Source: Leadbettera azotonutricia ZAS-9
GTDB lineage: Bacteria; Spirochaetota; Spirochaetia; Treponematales; Breznakiellaceae
Length of the DNA stretch: 64,000 nt
NCBI RefSeq assembly: GCF_000214355.1
Contig: NC_015577.1
Coordinates: 3,525,389 to 3,589,388 of the forward strand
Reading direction: 5' to 3'
Program-made: the position numbers and the translations under genes
Shown: piece by piece, positions 43,885 through 52,764 of the stretch
How the letters are laid out: each line of letters starts with the position of its first letter
Position numbering within the stretch: the stretch's first letter is position 1
Notes under the pieces: generated by a model
The model's input: only the letters and a program-made list of their open reading frames with translations
Database searches by the model: none
What the model was told of the DNA's origin: nothing

Positions 43885-45375
43885 TCATTTCTCCCAATAC
43901 CGTAAAAATATTCTTATCAGGCGGGGAATCGCCTTAACACGCGTAACAAAACCGGGTCCTGCCAGGAAATCCGCTATGGCACCGATGCCTTTATAAACCT
44001 TTTCGGAATAGGGCTGCCACCAGATATCCCGTTTTGCGCCGGGGAGTATGTCATCCACAATCACCTGGGTTTTCAGCATCTCCTTAAAGCCATTTTCGCC
44101 ATGGGTCTTCCCAAGGCCGGAATCGCCAAACCCGCCCCAGGGTGTTTCCGAAAGCCCATGGGACATAAGATGATCGTTTATCATTACAGCCCCTGCATTA
44201 ATGCGGGCCGCCAGTTTTTTCGCCTTTGAATGATTACGGGACCACACTGAAGACGTGAGGCTGTAGGAAGAAGCATTGGCAATACGCACTGCTTCTTCAT
44301 CATCAGTAAAAGGAACAACAGCGGCAACAGGTCCGAATACTTCTCCTGCCAAAATCGGCATTTCAGAATTTACATTGATGAGAACCATGGCCGGTGCATA
44401 TAAACTTTCATCATCAAAGCTTCCCGGGCTTTGGGCCGCGATTTGAGCTCCCTTATCAAGGCAGGTATCAACCGATTTTTTTACTGCAACTTTTTGCTTA
44501 AGGGAAACCATGGGCCCTAAATCGCAATCAAAATTATCACCCGGCCGCAGAGCTTTAACTTTTCCGCAGAATTTCTCCATAAAGGCAGTATATATATCCC
44601 GGTGTACCAGTATGCGCTGAATGCCGCCGCAGGATTGGCCTGTATTGGAAAAAGCCGCCCAAATTATGCCGGACGCGGTGCGATCAAGATCCGCATCAGC
44701 GCAGACTATGGCTGCATCGGCGCCGCCCAATTCCAGCACCAGAGGAAGCAGCCTGGGCGCAGCCAGGGCCATGAGCTCCCTACCCACTGCAGTTGAACCG
44801 GTGAAGAAAAGCTTATCCACACCGCCGCTGATAAAGGCAGGGCCCGCCTCGCTGCCCGGAAGTTCAATGTACCCGAAAAGCCCTTCGGGGAGTTCGGCAG
44901 CTTTAAAAATTTCATCCAAAGCCCGTCCAACCCCGGGGGTAGCGGAAGCCACCTTCAGCATAACCCCGTTACCCGCAAGCAGAGCCATGACAACTTCGGA
45001 AAAAGGTATGGAAAAGGGATAGTTCCAGGGGGAGATAATTCCTACCACCCCCCAGGGTTTATAAACAAGGCGGCTTCTTTTGTTGAACATGAGAATATTT
45101 CCGCCCCCCACAGAACGGGAGGCCATAAGAGGCCGTCCTCGTTTGGTATAGTAGGGGATAGCCATGAGGGCAGGAATTATTTCAGCTGCAAGGGCATCCA
45201 TGAGGAGTTTGCCGTTTTCTTTGTGTATGATTTGAGTTATTGCGTCGCGATGATTTCCAAGATAACGTGCTGCCTTTTTAAGGCGCTCTGCCCGTTCCTT
45301 GAAGGACAATTCTCCCCAGATCGCCTGGGCTTTCCGGGCTTTTTCGATCAGGGCCGGTATATCCAAAGTGCTCAT
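43885..45375 (-). CDS. Aldehyde dehydrogenase
   Basis: 496 residues from the ATG at 45375. NAD-binding ISPWNYPFSIPFSEV, FTGSTAVGREL, the catalytic Glu in LELGGADAAIV and the catalytic Cys in SNTGQSCGGIQRI are present. About 40 extra residues at the C terminus (GIGAIADFLAGPGFVTRVKAIPRLIRIF) form an amphipathic, partly hydrophobic tail that may touch the membrane. It oxidises an aldehyde to an acid, or a semialdehyde of the operon's substrate. Seventeen bases separate it from the transketolase gene. Confidence 0.9.
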   Translation of the reverse strand: MSTLDIPALIEKARKAQAIWGELSFKERAERLKKAARYLGNHRDAITQIIHKENGKLLMDALAAEIIPALMAIPYYTKRGRPLMASRSVGGGNILMFNKRSRLVYKPWGVVGIISPWNYPFSIPFSEVVMALLAGNGVMLKVASATPGVGRALDEIFKAAELPEGLFGYIELPGSEAGPAFISGGVDKLFFTGSTAVGRELMALAAPRLLPLVLELGGADAAIVCADADLDRTASGIIWAAFSNTGQSCGGIQRILVHRDIYTAFMEKFCGKVKALRPGDNFDCDLGPMVSLKQKVAVKKSVDTCLDKGAQIAAQSPGSFDDESLYAPAMVLINVNSEMPILAGEVFGPVAAVVPFTDDEEAVRIANASSYSLTSSVWSRNHSKAKKLAARINAGAVMINDHLMSHGLSETPWGGFGDSGLGKTHGENGFKEMLKTQVIVDDILPGAKRDIWWQPYSEKVYKGIGAIADFLAGPGFVTRVKAIPRLIRIFLRYWEK

Positions 45376-45405
45376 GACTGCCCGCCGATATCTTTCATAA
45401 GCAGG

Positions 45406-45414
45406 ATTATACCA
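45406..45414 (-). promoter_or_regulatory. Extended -10 promoter candidate before the aldehyde dehydrogenase
   Basis: TGGTATAAT on the minus strand is an extended -10 motif (TGn followed by TATAAT, -10 at 45406-45411). The -35 region is poor. It falls 31 bases upstream of the ALDH start, in the only sizeable gap of the downstream operon, and would allow the catabolic genes to be expressed apart from the importer. Confidence 0.35.
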
Positions 45415-45454
45415 TTGGTTGAAAAAAAGCGAAACCATGCCGGAACATTTCGTG

Positions 45455-46303
45455 TCATCCCTTCAATCCGGTGGTGGCGATACCCTCGATAAAATACCTT
45501 TGGCAGAGGAAGAACAAAATGACAACGGGCAATACTGCCAAACAAGACATGGCCATTATATTTTTCCAAATTATCACGGTTTCCGCATCCATGGTCAGCC
45601 GTAACGCCAAAGAAACGGGGAATTTCTTCACGCTGTTGACATAAATCAGGGGATTGAAATAGTCGTTGTATGTCCATAAAAACTGCAGCAAACCCGCCGA
45701 GAACAGGGCAGGTTTAAGCAGAGGCAGCAAAATGCTTATAAGAGTCCTAAAAGAACCGCAGCCATCCATACGCGCCGATTCATCAAGCTCCCGCGGAATG
45801 CCGCGTATAAACTGCACCAGCATATAGGTGAAGAATGGATAACAGGCAAAAACAGCCATCAGATAAAAGGGGCTGAAACTGTCGAGCGTATTGAGGGTAA
45901 GAAAAATAGAATAACGGGGAATAAGCAAAATGGAATTGGGAAGCATAAGCGTTGAAAGTAAAACAAGGAACATAATCCTTTTCCCTTTGAACTCGAAACG
46001 GGCAAAGCCATAAGCGACAAGGGTGCTTGATATGACCGTAAGCAATGCGGTTGGTATTACAAGCAGAAATGAATTGCTAAAGAATCTGGTAAAAGTATTG
46101 TTGGCAACGCCTTTCCAGCCATCGCGGTACGCATTAAAGTTAAATTCCCGGGGGAACAAATTGATCTCTGAAAATATTTCACTATTTGTTTTAAAACTGG
46201 CAAAAAACATCCACAACAGAGGATAACACAGTATAACCGCAACAAGGATCAAAATGATATACGAATATGCTTCCTTTATATATTTCTTCGATTTTGACGT
46301 CAT
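45455..46303 (-). CDS. Sugar ABC transporter permease (MalG type)
   Basis: 282 residues from the ATG at 46303, with GGAGG ten bases upstream. Six hydrophobic spans and the EAA-loop ELDESARMDGCGSFRTLISILLPLLKP. Partner of the next permease in a CUT1 importer. The frame extends 52 codons upstream through unrelated sequence. No ATPase is encoded in the operon. Confidence 0.92.
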   Translation of the reverse strand: MTSKSKKYIKEAYSYIILILVAVILCYPLLWMFFASFKTNSEIFSEINLFPREFNFNAYRDGWKGVANNTFTRFFSNSFLLVIPTALLTVISSTLVAYGFARFEFKGKRIMFLVLLSTLMLPNSILLIPRYSIFLTLNTLDSFSPFYLMAVFACYPFFTYMLVQFIRGIPRELDESARMDGCGSFRTLISILLPLLKPALFSAGLLQFLWTYNDYFNPLIYVNSVKKFPVSLALRLTMDAETVIIWKNIMAMSCLAVLPVVILFFLCQRYFIEGIATTGLKG

Positions 46304-46325
46304 CGCGGTTTTACCTCCGTCCCCT

Positions 46326-47216
46326 TTAGCTTTGATCGCTGTAGAAAACCCAGTATTTCTGGCTGGAGAATAATCCCAGGGTAAAAAGGGCCACCAATAA
46401 AAAGATAAGCCATGATGTCGCGCTGGCGTATCCCATTCTCCAGAACACGAATCCGTCATTGTACAGCTTTAATCCAAGCATATAGGTGGATTTCAGCGGC
46501 CCGCCGCGGGTAATCACGAAGGCAGAAGTAAAATTCTGCAAGGCGTTAATTGTCTGAATGATAATACAGAAAAAAAGGATAGGCGAGATATACGGCAGGG
46601 TAATACTGAAAAAACTCTTTACTCTGCCGGCGCCGTCAATGCGCGCGGCCTCATACAGAGCGGAGGGCACTTGCTTCAGCGCGGCCAGAAACATGACCAT
46701 TGAAGAACCGAACTGCCATACCTCCAGCAGGCTCAATGTCGGAAGGGCTGTTTTGGGATTACCCAAAAACGAAACGGTGGGAAAACCAAATAAGTTTATC
46801 CAGCTATTAACCATTCCCTGATCCATAAACATAACCCGCCAAAGGATGGAAACCGCGACGCTGCCTCCAAATAAGGAAGGTAGATAGTAGGCGGTGCGCA
46901 ATATGCCGATTCCTTTTTTGGCTTTGTTCAGCAGCATGGCAATGAATAACGACATAAGCAGTTTGAACGGCACTGTGTAGATCACATAGAGCAGGGTTAC
47001 CTTTAAGGATATCCAAAACTCGGCGTCTTTGGTAAACAGTTCGATATAGTTGCCAATACCGGAAAATCCGGGCTTTCTTAATGGATTATAATCGCAAAGA
47101 GCATAATAAAACGAAATGACAAAGGGATACAACTGCAGTACCACTGTGCCGACAAGCCACGGCAGCAAATAAAGATAAGCTGCATTATTCATCCTGGTCA
47201 GGCTTCTGGCTTTCAC
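46326..47216 (-). CDS. Sugar ABC transporter permease (MalF type)
   Basis: 296 residues, six spans, EAA-loop ALYEAARIDGAGRVKSFFSITLPYISP. Its start is 74 bases after the binding-protein stop, and that gap is mostly one large hairpin, which would favour a lower level of permease than of binding protein. Confidence 0.92.
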   Translation of the reverse strand: MKARSLTRMNNAAYLYLLPWLVGTVVLQLYPFVISFYYALCDYNPLRKPGFSGIGNYIELFTKDAEFWISLKVTLLYVIYTVPFKLLMSLFIAMLLNKAKKGIGILRTAYYLPSLFGGSVAVSILWRVMFMDQGMVNSWINLFGFPTVSFLGNPKTALPTLSLLEVWQFGSSMVMFLAALKQVPSALYEAARIDGAGRVKSFFSITLPYISPILFFCIIIQTINALQNFTSAFVITRGGPLKSTYMLGLKLYNDGFVFWRMGYASATSWLIFLLVALFTLGLFSSQKYWVFYSDQS

Positions 47217-47238
47217 AATGGCTTCCTTATCTCCAATT

Positions 47239-47293
47239 TAACCGGTCTCATGAAGGGGCGCCAGGTTTGGGAACCCCTTCATGGCCCCGGTTA
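47239..47293 (-). other. Large nested hairpin between binding-protein and permease genes
   Basis: TAACCGG/CCGGTTA (47239-47245, 47287-47293) encloses CATGAAGGGG/CCCCTTCATG (47249-47258, 47274-47283). The outer 3' boundary contains the binding-protein stop codon. No U tract follows, so it is not a full terminator. By analogy with malE-malF spacers it probably stabilises the upstream message or partly blocks read-through. Confidence 0.7.
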
Positions 47294-48574
47294 TCTACTG
47301 CGCGCGAGGAAGGCGTTGAGCTGTTCAACTACATCCCTGGCAGCTGTGGCAGGGGTTTTTGATCCGTAGGAAACCGCCTCGTAAGCGTCGAGCAGAATCT
47401 TTGTGGGTTCGGCGGACGTGGTCAGTCCGGCATCGCTTCGGCCATTGTAGGTGATACTCCTTGCCACGGAAGCTGCTGTAAGCTTATTGAGTACCCCTGA
47501 GTCGGTCACAATTTTTTGCGCCATAGCTGTGGGCGGTACGGACCGGACTGTCCCGAGTATCTTGGCGGCCTCTTCCGAATTAAAGAAGAAATCCAGGAAC
47601 TTGGCAGCTTCCTCAGGGTATTTGGTATTCGCGTAAATGCCCATATACTGGGGAGTGTCGTTAAACCAGGCGTCGCTCTTGCGGTTTGCCAAAAGCGGCA
47701 AGGCTCCCGCAACATACTCAACAGAAGGATTGGCGGCTTGCACTACTTCGGCGCTGGATGAGTAACCAACATGGGCGACATATTTACCGGCAATCCAGTT
47801 GGGATCATTCTGATCCTGGTTGCCGAAAGGCGCCTTGTAGGCGGCAGGCGCGGCGGTTCCTGACTTATACAAGCGGTCAATGAGATCAAAGCACTGGGTA
47901 AACTGCGCTTCGGTCATATTGAGAACCTTCTTCGCGTCGTCAATTATTGGGGCACCGTTGAGCTGACGGGCATAAGCGCGGACAAAAAAAGGCATCGAAT
48001 GCTCGGCATTGGCTGACAGCAGGTAAATCGTTGGATCGTAGGCGCGCACTTGCTGGCCCCAGACGATTAGCTGTTCCCAATCAAACTGTTTGGTAAGATC
48101 GATGCCGATCTTATCGGCCAGCGTCTTGTTGACAACGAGGGCGGTACCCGCCATGCCGGTCGGGATCGCATACTGGCTGCCCGTACCGAATTGACCGTTT
48201 GTTACCAGAAAATTGCTGTCAAATTTATCGAATTTGATGGAAGAAAGCTTGGAGAGGTTATTCAGAACCCCCAGCTTTTGATATTCCGGACCGGCTCCGG
48301 TTTCAATTTGAAAAATATCCGGAGCGGTTCTCGAGGCAAATTCCGTTGTTTTTTTCTCGTTGTAGCCGGTTTGCGCGCCGTACTCGGGCTCGATCTTGAT
48401 GTTGGGATTGGCTTTTTCAAACGCAGAAATAACAGCCAATGTGGCTTCATGGCGCGCATCGGTGCCCCACCATGAAAAGCGTAATGTAACCGGCCCGTTC
48501 TGGCTGCTGCCGCTGGCAAACACCACACCGGCGGCCATAATAAGGACTAGTACCAAAAAAAGCGTCTTTTTCAT
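47291..48574 (-). CDS. Extracellular sugar-binding protein (family 1)
   Basis: 427 residues. The start is the ATG at 48574; AGGAGG lies within the five codons before it, so the longer version is ruled out. A Sec signal MKKTLFLVLVLIMAAGVVFASG is followed by RFSWWGTDARHEATLAVISAFEKANPNIKIEPEY, typical of family 1 binding proteins. It delivers the operon's substrate to the two permeases. First gene of the nine-gene operon. Confidence 0.92.
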   Translation of the reverse strand: MKKTLFLVLVLIMAAGVVFASGSSQNGPVTLRFSWWGTDARHEATLAVISAFEKANPNIKIEPEYGAQTGYNEKKTTEFASRTAPDIFQIETGAGPEYQKLGVLNNLSKLSSIKFDKFDSNFLVTNGQFGTGSQYAIPTGMAGTALVVNKTLADKIGIDLTKQFDWEQLIVWGQQVRAYDPTIYLLSANAEHSMPFFVRAYARQLNGAPIIDDAKKVLNMTEAQFTQCFDLIDRLYKSGTAAPAAYKAPFGNQDQNDPNWIAGKYVAHVGYSSSAEVVQAANPSVEYVAGALPLLANRKSDAWFNDTPQYMGIYANTKYPEEAAKFLDFFFNSEEAAKILGTVRSVPPTAMAQKIVTDSGVLNKLTAASVARSITYNGRSDAGLTTSAEPTKILLDAYEAVSYGSKTPATAARDVVEQLNAFLARSR

Positions 48575-48635
48575 AAACTTCCTCCTCAAAAGAAAAAATG
48601 AAAAATTTTCAACCCATTACAAGGCTGTCCTGATA

Positions 48636-48664
48636 ATTATGAGGTCGCTCATCTGTTCTGTCAA
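48636..48664 (-). promoter_or_regulatory. Promoter and palindromic operator of the nine-gene operon
   Basis: TTGACA (-35, 48659-48664) and CATAAT (-10, 48636-48641) are 17 bases apart. Inside the spacer and reaching the -10 lies the inverted repeat ATGAG-CGAC-CTCAT (48639-48652). A palindrome here would let a repressor block RNA polymerase, as LacI/GalR or GntR members do. No regulator gene lies next to it. Confidence 0.75.
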
Positions 48665-48704
48665 GTTTTTTCTCGCATTTTAGTTGTAGGAAATAGTGCG
48701 AAAT

Positions 48705-50129
48705 CTATTCCCAGGGGAAACCTTCACCCCCAGCTATCCAGTCCACGTATTGGGTTGCTGTCCTTGGAGACCGCCCGTTGAACCAGCGCTCCCAGCGCAA
48801 AGCATTTTCGCGGAAGAACCTGCGCTTTTCGTCAGCTACAGGGGAAGGATCATCGGCCTGGCTCTTGAGGAGTCCCCGTCTTTGGGCGATGAAGGCTGCG
48901 ATGGAAATATACTCCTCCTGATCAGGGGTGGTGTAAACCACGGTGAGTCCAAAACGGTCTGCCAGGGAAAGCTGTTCCTGCATGGTATCGAAGCTCCTGG
49001 GGTCCCCGCTCGGCGGCCTGTCCGCATTGTTCTCTTTTACCAGATGTCGCCGGTTGGTGGTTGCGTAGATCACTGTATTTGAAGGGCGGGTTTCTACAGC
49101 TCCTTCGAGCAGGGCTTTGAGGTTGGTAAAAGAATCATCCATATTCTCGAAGGCAAGGTCATCAATAAAAATGATGAATTTAAGCCCCCTGCCTGAAAGG
49201 CAATCCATGATGGCCGGAAGTTCATCAAGCTGTTCTTTGTGAACTTCAAGCAGCCTCAACCCCATATCCGCATATTCGCTGCACACCGCTTTGACTGTGG
49301 CGGACTTGCCTGTCCCCCTGTCGCCGTAGAGGAGAAGATTATTGGCAGGTTTCCCGCTGATAAAGCGCCTAGTATTGGAAACCACTATTGAACGCTGATC
49401 CTCATAGCCCGAAAGATGGGACAGCCTTATGGGATCGGGCTTTGCAATGGGCCGCATATTCTGACATTCTGAAACCCAGCGGAAGCAGGAATTAAAGCCC
49501 AACTCCCCTGCGCCATGATTTTGAAGATGCTCTGCAAAGGCAGGGAGGGATGCAGCCCAATCTTTATCCCAGGGGAATATTCCGGGGATCTGAATCAACT
49601 CGTCTTTATCGGCAGCTCCGGCCTTTTCAGGCTTACCCAATACCGCGCCCTCGGCTTCAAGGGCGTCAGCCTGTACCACAAGACCTCCGGCACGCAGCAA
49701 TACTGCAATATAGAAAGCAAGAGCCGGTATGTCAAAAACAGCAATTCTGCCAAGCCGGGAAAGATCATTGGCAGCCGCAACAGCAAGAACGCTGTTCTGT
49801 TTGCCGGACGAAAACCGGGAATTTTCCGCATTAAGCGTAAAAGTGTTTTCATCTTTCAGTATTAAGCGTATTACTGCGGAAGAGAAAGAGCCATGCCCGC
49901 TCTTTATAAAAAAATCCAAAAATTCTGCCCAGGTCCCAATGATTTTCAGCATGATTTTTTTAACGTTAAAAAATCTGCCCTCCGGGGATTCGGACATATC
50001 ATATTTTTCCAGGGCAGCAAGCAGCCTTCCAAAAGAGCGGATCAATGGATCGTGCCGCAGATTGCTAAACACCGAGAGGCCGGAAATATCCGCCAATGTC
50101 CTTGAGACAGAATCTATAACATCCATCAA
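48705..50129 (-). CDS. DUF815-type AAA ATPase
   Basis: 474 residues. The N-terminal half (about 1-230) has no recognised domain. The C-terminal half is an AAA module: Walker A GDRGTGKSATVKA (about 275), Walker B IIFIDDLAFE (about 330), sensor-like YATTNRRHLV. This matches PF05673 (DUF815), a broadly distributed ATPase of unknown role. Its start overlaps the rnfB stop by four bases, so it is the last gene of the rnf operon. A role in assembling or maintaining the Rnf complex is only a guess. Confidence 0.82.
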   Translation of the reverse strand: MMDVIDSVSRTLADISGLSVFSNLRHDPLIRSFGRLLAALEKYDMSESPEGRFFNVKKIMLKIIGTWAEFLDFFIKSGHGSFSSAVIRLILKDENTFTLNAENSRFSSGKQNSVLAVAAANDLSRLGRIAVFDIPALAFYIAVLLRAGGLVVQADALEAEGAVLGKPEKAGAADKDELIQIPGIFPWDKDWAASLPAFAEHLQNHGAGELGFNSCFRWVSECQNMRPIAKPDPIRLSHLSGYEDQRSIVVSNTRRFISGKPANNLLLYGDRGTGKSATVKAVCSEYADMGLRLLEVHKEQLDELPAIMDCLSGRGLKFIIFIDDLAFENMDDSFTNLKALLEGAVETRPSNTVIYATTNRRHLVKENNADRPPSGDPRSFDTMQEQLSLADRFGLTVVYTTPDQEEYISIAAFIAQRRGLLKSQADDPSPVADEKRRFFRENALRWERWFNGRSPRTATQYVDWIAGGEGFPWE

Positions 50130-50944
50130 GCTGTTACTATAATATCTTTTTCGATAAGCTTAATCGCCTTGGTTGGGCATTTTGCAACACAGGTACCGCA
50201 GCTTGTGCAGCGGGTATAATCAACAACAGGAATTCCGTTCTGCATGACAATGCACTGCTCGGGACAATTCTTGACGCAGAGTTCGCATTTGATGCACCCT
50301 GCCTTGCAGGCCTTGATGACCGCGCCTTTGGCAAGGGTATGGTTGGAACAAAGGGTCATGGCGCCCTTGCCGCTGGAGGGGACGCCCCGGAGCAGCCACT
50401 GGGGGCACTCGGCAATACAGCGCTTGCAATGGGTGCATTTGCTGTAATCGATCTTGGGAAGCCCGTCTTCACCTATGCTGAGGGCGCCGAATTTGCAAAC
50501 TTTTACGCAATCGCCGAAGCCTATGCAGCCCCAGGGACATATCTTGCTGCCTCCTGCTGCTACTTTAGCGGCCCTGCAGCTTTTTGCGCCTACATATTCA
50601 CCCTTGAGCTTGGCTTTCTCTTTTGTTCCCTGGCAGGCAAGGACCGTTACCATGGGGATCATGTTGGCCTCAACCCCCAAAAGAGCCGACAGTTTTTCTG
50701 CTACTGCCTTGCCGCCCACTGAACAGCTGTTGATGCCCGCTGTTTTGGATGCTATTGCCGCTGCGTAGCCATCGCAGCCGGGGAAGCCGCAGGCCCCGCA
50801 GTTGGCGCCAGGAAGCGCTTCACGCACCTGAAGCTTGAGGGGATCTTCGGAGATCGCGAAGACCTTCTTGAAGAAGCCCAAAGCTACGCCGAGTATAAAA
50901 GCAAGGAGAGCCGCAAAAATAGCGGTTATAAGTACTATGTTCAT
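50126..50944 (-). CDS. rnfB: Rnf complex subunit B (ferredoxin-like)
   Basis: 272 residues. A single N-terminal membrane helix (about 3-25) anchors it. CGACGFPGCDGY with its downstream Cys forms the Rnf/NQR-type [4Fe-4S] site, and three further ferredoxin-type clusters follow (CPWGC...C...C, CTHCKRCIAECP, CIKCELCVKNCP and CTSCGTCVAKCP). It receives electrons from ferredoxin and passes them towards the membrane subunits. Confidence 0.96.
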   Translation of the reverse strand: MNIVLITAIFAALLAFILGVALGFFKKVFAISEDPLKLQVREALPGANCGACGFPGCDGYAAAIASKTAGINSCSVGGKAVAEKLSALLGVEANMIPMVTVLACQGTKEKAKLKGEYVGAKSCRAAKVAAGGSKICPWGCIGFGDCVKVCKFGALSIGEDGLPKIDYSKCTHCKRCIAECPQWLLRGVPSSGKGAMTLCSNHTLAKGAVIKACKAGCIKCELCVKNCPEQCIVMQNGIPVVDYTRCTSCGTCVAKCPTKAIKLIEKDIIVTA

Positions 50945-50954
50945 ATCAATATCC

Positions 50955-51539
50955 TTATTTTACCAAACCGCTGAAGCCCATAAAGGCCATGGAAATGAGG
51001 CATGCGCAAACAAACAGTATGGGCGTACCTTTTAAAAATGCCGGAATGGGACTGGTTCTGATACGCCGCCGTATTCCTGAAAGGAGGAGCAGGGCCAGGA
51101 GAAAACCAAGGGCAACACCGACTGCATATACCAGAGATTCAACAAACGTAAAATCTTTGGAGATATTGGCCAGAGTTACATAGAGTATGGCGCAGTTAGT
51201 GGTGATGAGGGCCAGGTATATGCCCATGGAATTGTAAAGGCCCGGCGCGCTCTTTTTAAGGTAGAACTCCACAAGCTGCACCAATGCGGCTATAACCAGA
51301 ATAAAAGCCAGAGTCTCCAAAAATTTGAGGCCCAGGGGTTCAAGGATGAAACGATAAATAGGCCAGGTAACGCAGGTCGCAAGAACCGTAACAAAGGTAA
51401 CTGCAAGACCCATTCCTATTGATTTATCTTCATCGGTACTCATTCCGATAAAAGGACAGAGGGCAAGAAAGCTCATAAAAACAATATTGTCGATGAGAAA
51501 GGCCTTGATAAAAATGCTGAAGAGGTTCATCAGTGGCAC
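50955..51539 (-). CDS. rnfA: Rnf complex subunit A
   Basis: 194 residues with six membrane spans. LFSIFIKAFLIDNIVFMSFLALCPFIGMSTD and NCAILYVTL are the RnfA/NqrE hallmarks. RnfA and RnfE hold a [2Fe-2S] cluster between them within the membrane. The start overlaps rnfE by ten bases. Confidence 0.96.
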   Translation of the reverse strand: MPLMNLFSIFIKAFLIDNIVFMSFLALCPFIGMSTDEDKSIGMGLAVTFVTVLATCVTWPIYRFILEPLGLKFLETLAFILVIAALVQLVEFYLKKSAPGLYNSMGIYLALITTNCAILYVTLANISKDFTFVESLVYAVGVALGFLLALLLLSGIRRRIRTSPIPAFLKGTPILFVCACLISMAFMGFSGLVK

Positions 51540-52159
51540 CCCGCTTTATTCTGATCAACAGTATTACTGCTAATTCTCGATCTAAGGAAAAGACCAAAGC
51601 TCATAAAAAGGCCGAAAACAAGAAATCCGCCGGGAGGCAGAGCAAAGAAAAGTATGGGCGTATAGCCCGAGCCCAGCACATTGTAGCCCAGTATGGAACC
51701 GTTGCCCAAAATTTCGCGGACCAGCGAGATTGCCACCAGCACCCAGGTGTAGCCAAGACCCATGCCCAGACCATCGGGAATAACGTCAATAATGGGCTGC
51801 TGGGAGGCAAATGCCTCGACACGCCCCATGATAATGCAGTTTACCACGATAAGGGGGATAAAAAGCCCCATACTCGCCGACAGATCGGGAAAATACGCCT
51901 GAAGCACATAATCAATGATCGTGGTAAAAGCTGCGATTATAATGATGAAAATCGGGATACGCACCGACGAAGGAATCAATTTCCTGAAAAGGGAAATAAA
52001 CAGTTCAGACATCATCAGGACAAAGGTCATGGAAAGCCCCATGCCGATACCGTTGGCAACATTGGTGGTAACTGCCAGGGAAGAACAGAGGCCAATCATG
52101 AGAACCAAAAGGGGATTCTCGTTTACAAGGCCGTTGGTAAATATCTTCCAGAATTTCAT
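51530..52159 (-). CDS. rnfE: Rnf complex subunit E
   Basis: 209 residues, six spans. MKFWKIFTNGLVNENPLLVLMIGLCSSLAVTTNV and ADLSASMGLFIPLIVVNCIIMGR-like sequence identify RnfE/NqrD. Partner of RnfA in the ion-translocating core. The start overlaps rnfG by four bases. Confidence 0.96.
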   Translation of the reverse strand: MKFWKIFTNGLVNENPLLVLMIGLCSSLAVTTNVANGIGMGLSMTFVLMMSELFISLFRKLIPSSVRIPIFIIIIAAFTTIIDYVLQAYFPDLSASMGLFIPLIVVNCIIMGRVEAFASQQPIIDVIPDGLGMGLGYTWVLVAISLVREILGNGSILGYNVLGSGYTPILFFALPPGGFLVFGLFMSFGLFLRSRISSNTVDQNKAGCH

Positions 52160-52764
52160 TTTAAAGCCCCCTCGGCCTCAAGCCACTTCCTGCCTGTTTC
52201 CCCCGCCACATTCACCAGGAGGGAAACAGCCCTGCTTGTAATGGTTGCGGCGGTTATGGCTTCCACTGCGCCTCCATCTTTCGTGACCTTGATGCCGCCG
52301 TCAGCAGCCATGCCCGTGAACTGCCCATAAAAGGTCTTTTGGTTCGCGGGCTTGTCCACAAAATACCCCGGAGAAGCAGCATTGGCGCCAAGCCCCGGAG
52401 TGTCCGTATCTTTGAGTATCCTCACACCCGTGATTTCCCCGTCGGAACCTATGCCTACAAGGGCCTGAATGACATCGCTAAAACCATTGTCCTGAGCAAT
52501 AAGGGCTATGCCGGCAACAGTATTCCCCTTCCTGGCTCTATAAGCCGAAGTAAAAGCAACAGCGCTATCACCGCTCCCTGGAATATTCGTGATTTCTTCA
52601 AACTCAGAGTTTTCGCCAAAAACAGCTTTTAGGGCAATATTGAGCTGGGCAGTCTGGTTCGCTCTGATCTGCGCTTCGGTTCCTGCATATACAAAAGCAA
52701 GGCCGACGCAGGCAACAGTGGCAAAAACCATGAGGGTCAGGGCCAGCTTTAATATGTCTTTCAC
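52156..52764 (-). CDS. rnfG: Rnf complex subunit G
   Basis: 202 residues. One N-terminal membrane helix and a periplasmic FMN-binding domain ending in AITAATITSRAV, where the Thr carries covalent FMN. The usual SGAT is AAT here, but the Thr is kept. It passes electrons to RnfD. The start overlaps rnfD by four bases. Confidence 0.94.
   Translation of the reverse strand: MKDILKLALTLMVFATVACVGLAFVYAGTEAQIRANQTAQLNIALKAVFGENSEFEEITNIPGSGDSAVAFTSAYRARKGNTVAGIALIAQDNGFSDVIQALVGIGSDGEITGVRILKDTDTPGLGANAASPGYFVDKPANQKTFYGQFTGMAADGGIKVTKDGGAVEAITAATITSRAVSLLVNVAGETGRKWLEAEGALK

Noticed and set aside
39252-48574. Sulfoquinovose (sulfo-transketolase) operon
   Set aside because: Split transketolase and a YihU-like reductase fit loosely, but no sulfoquinovosidase, isomerase or sulfosugar kinase/aldolase is present; kept only as an analogy.
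39252-48574. D-apiose operon (AptAB type)
   Set aside because: No isomerase or kinase for apiose, so the named pathway cannot be assigned.
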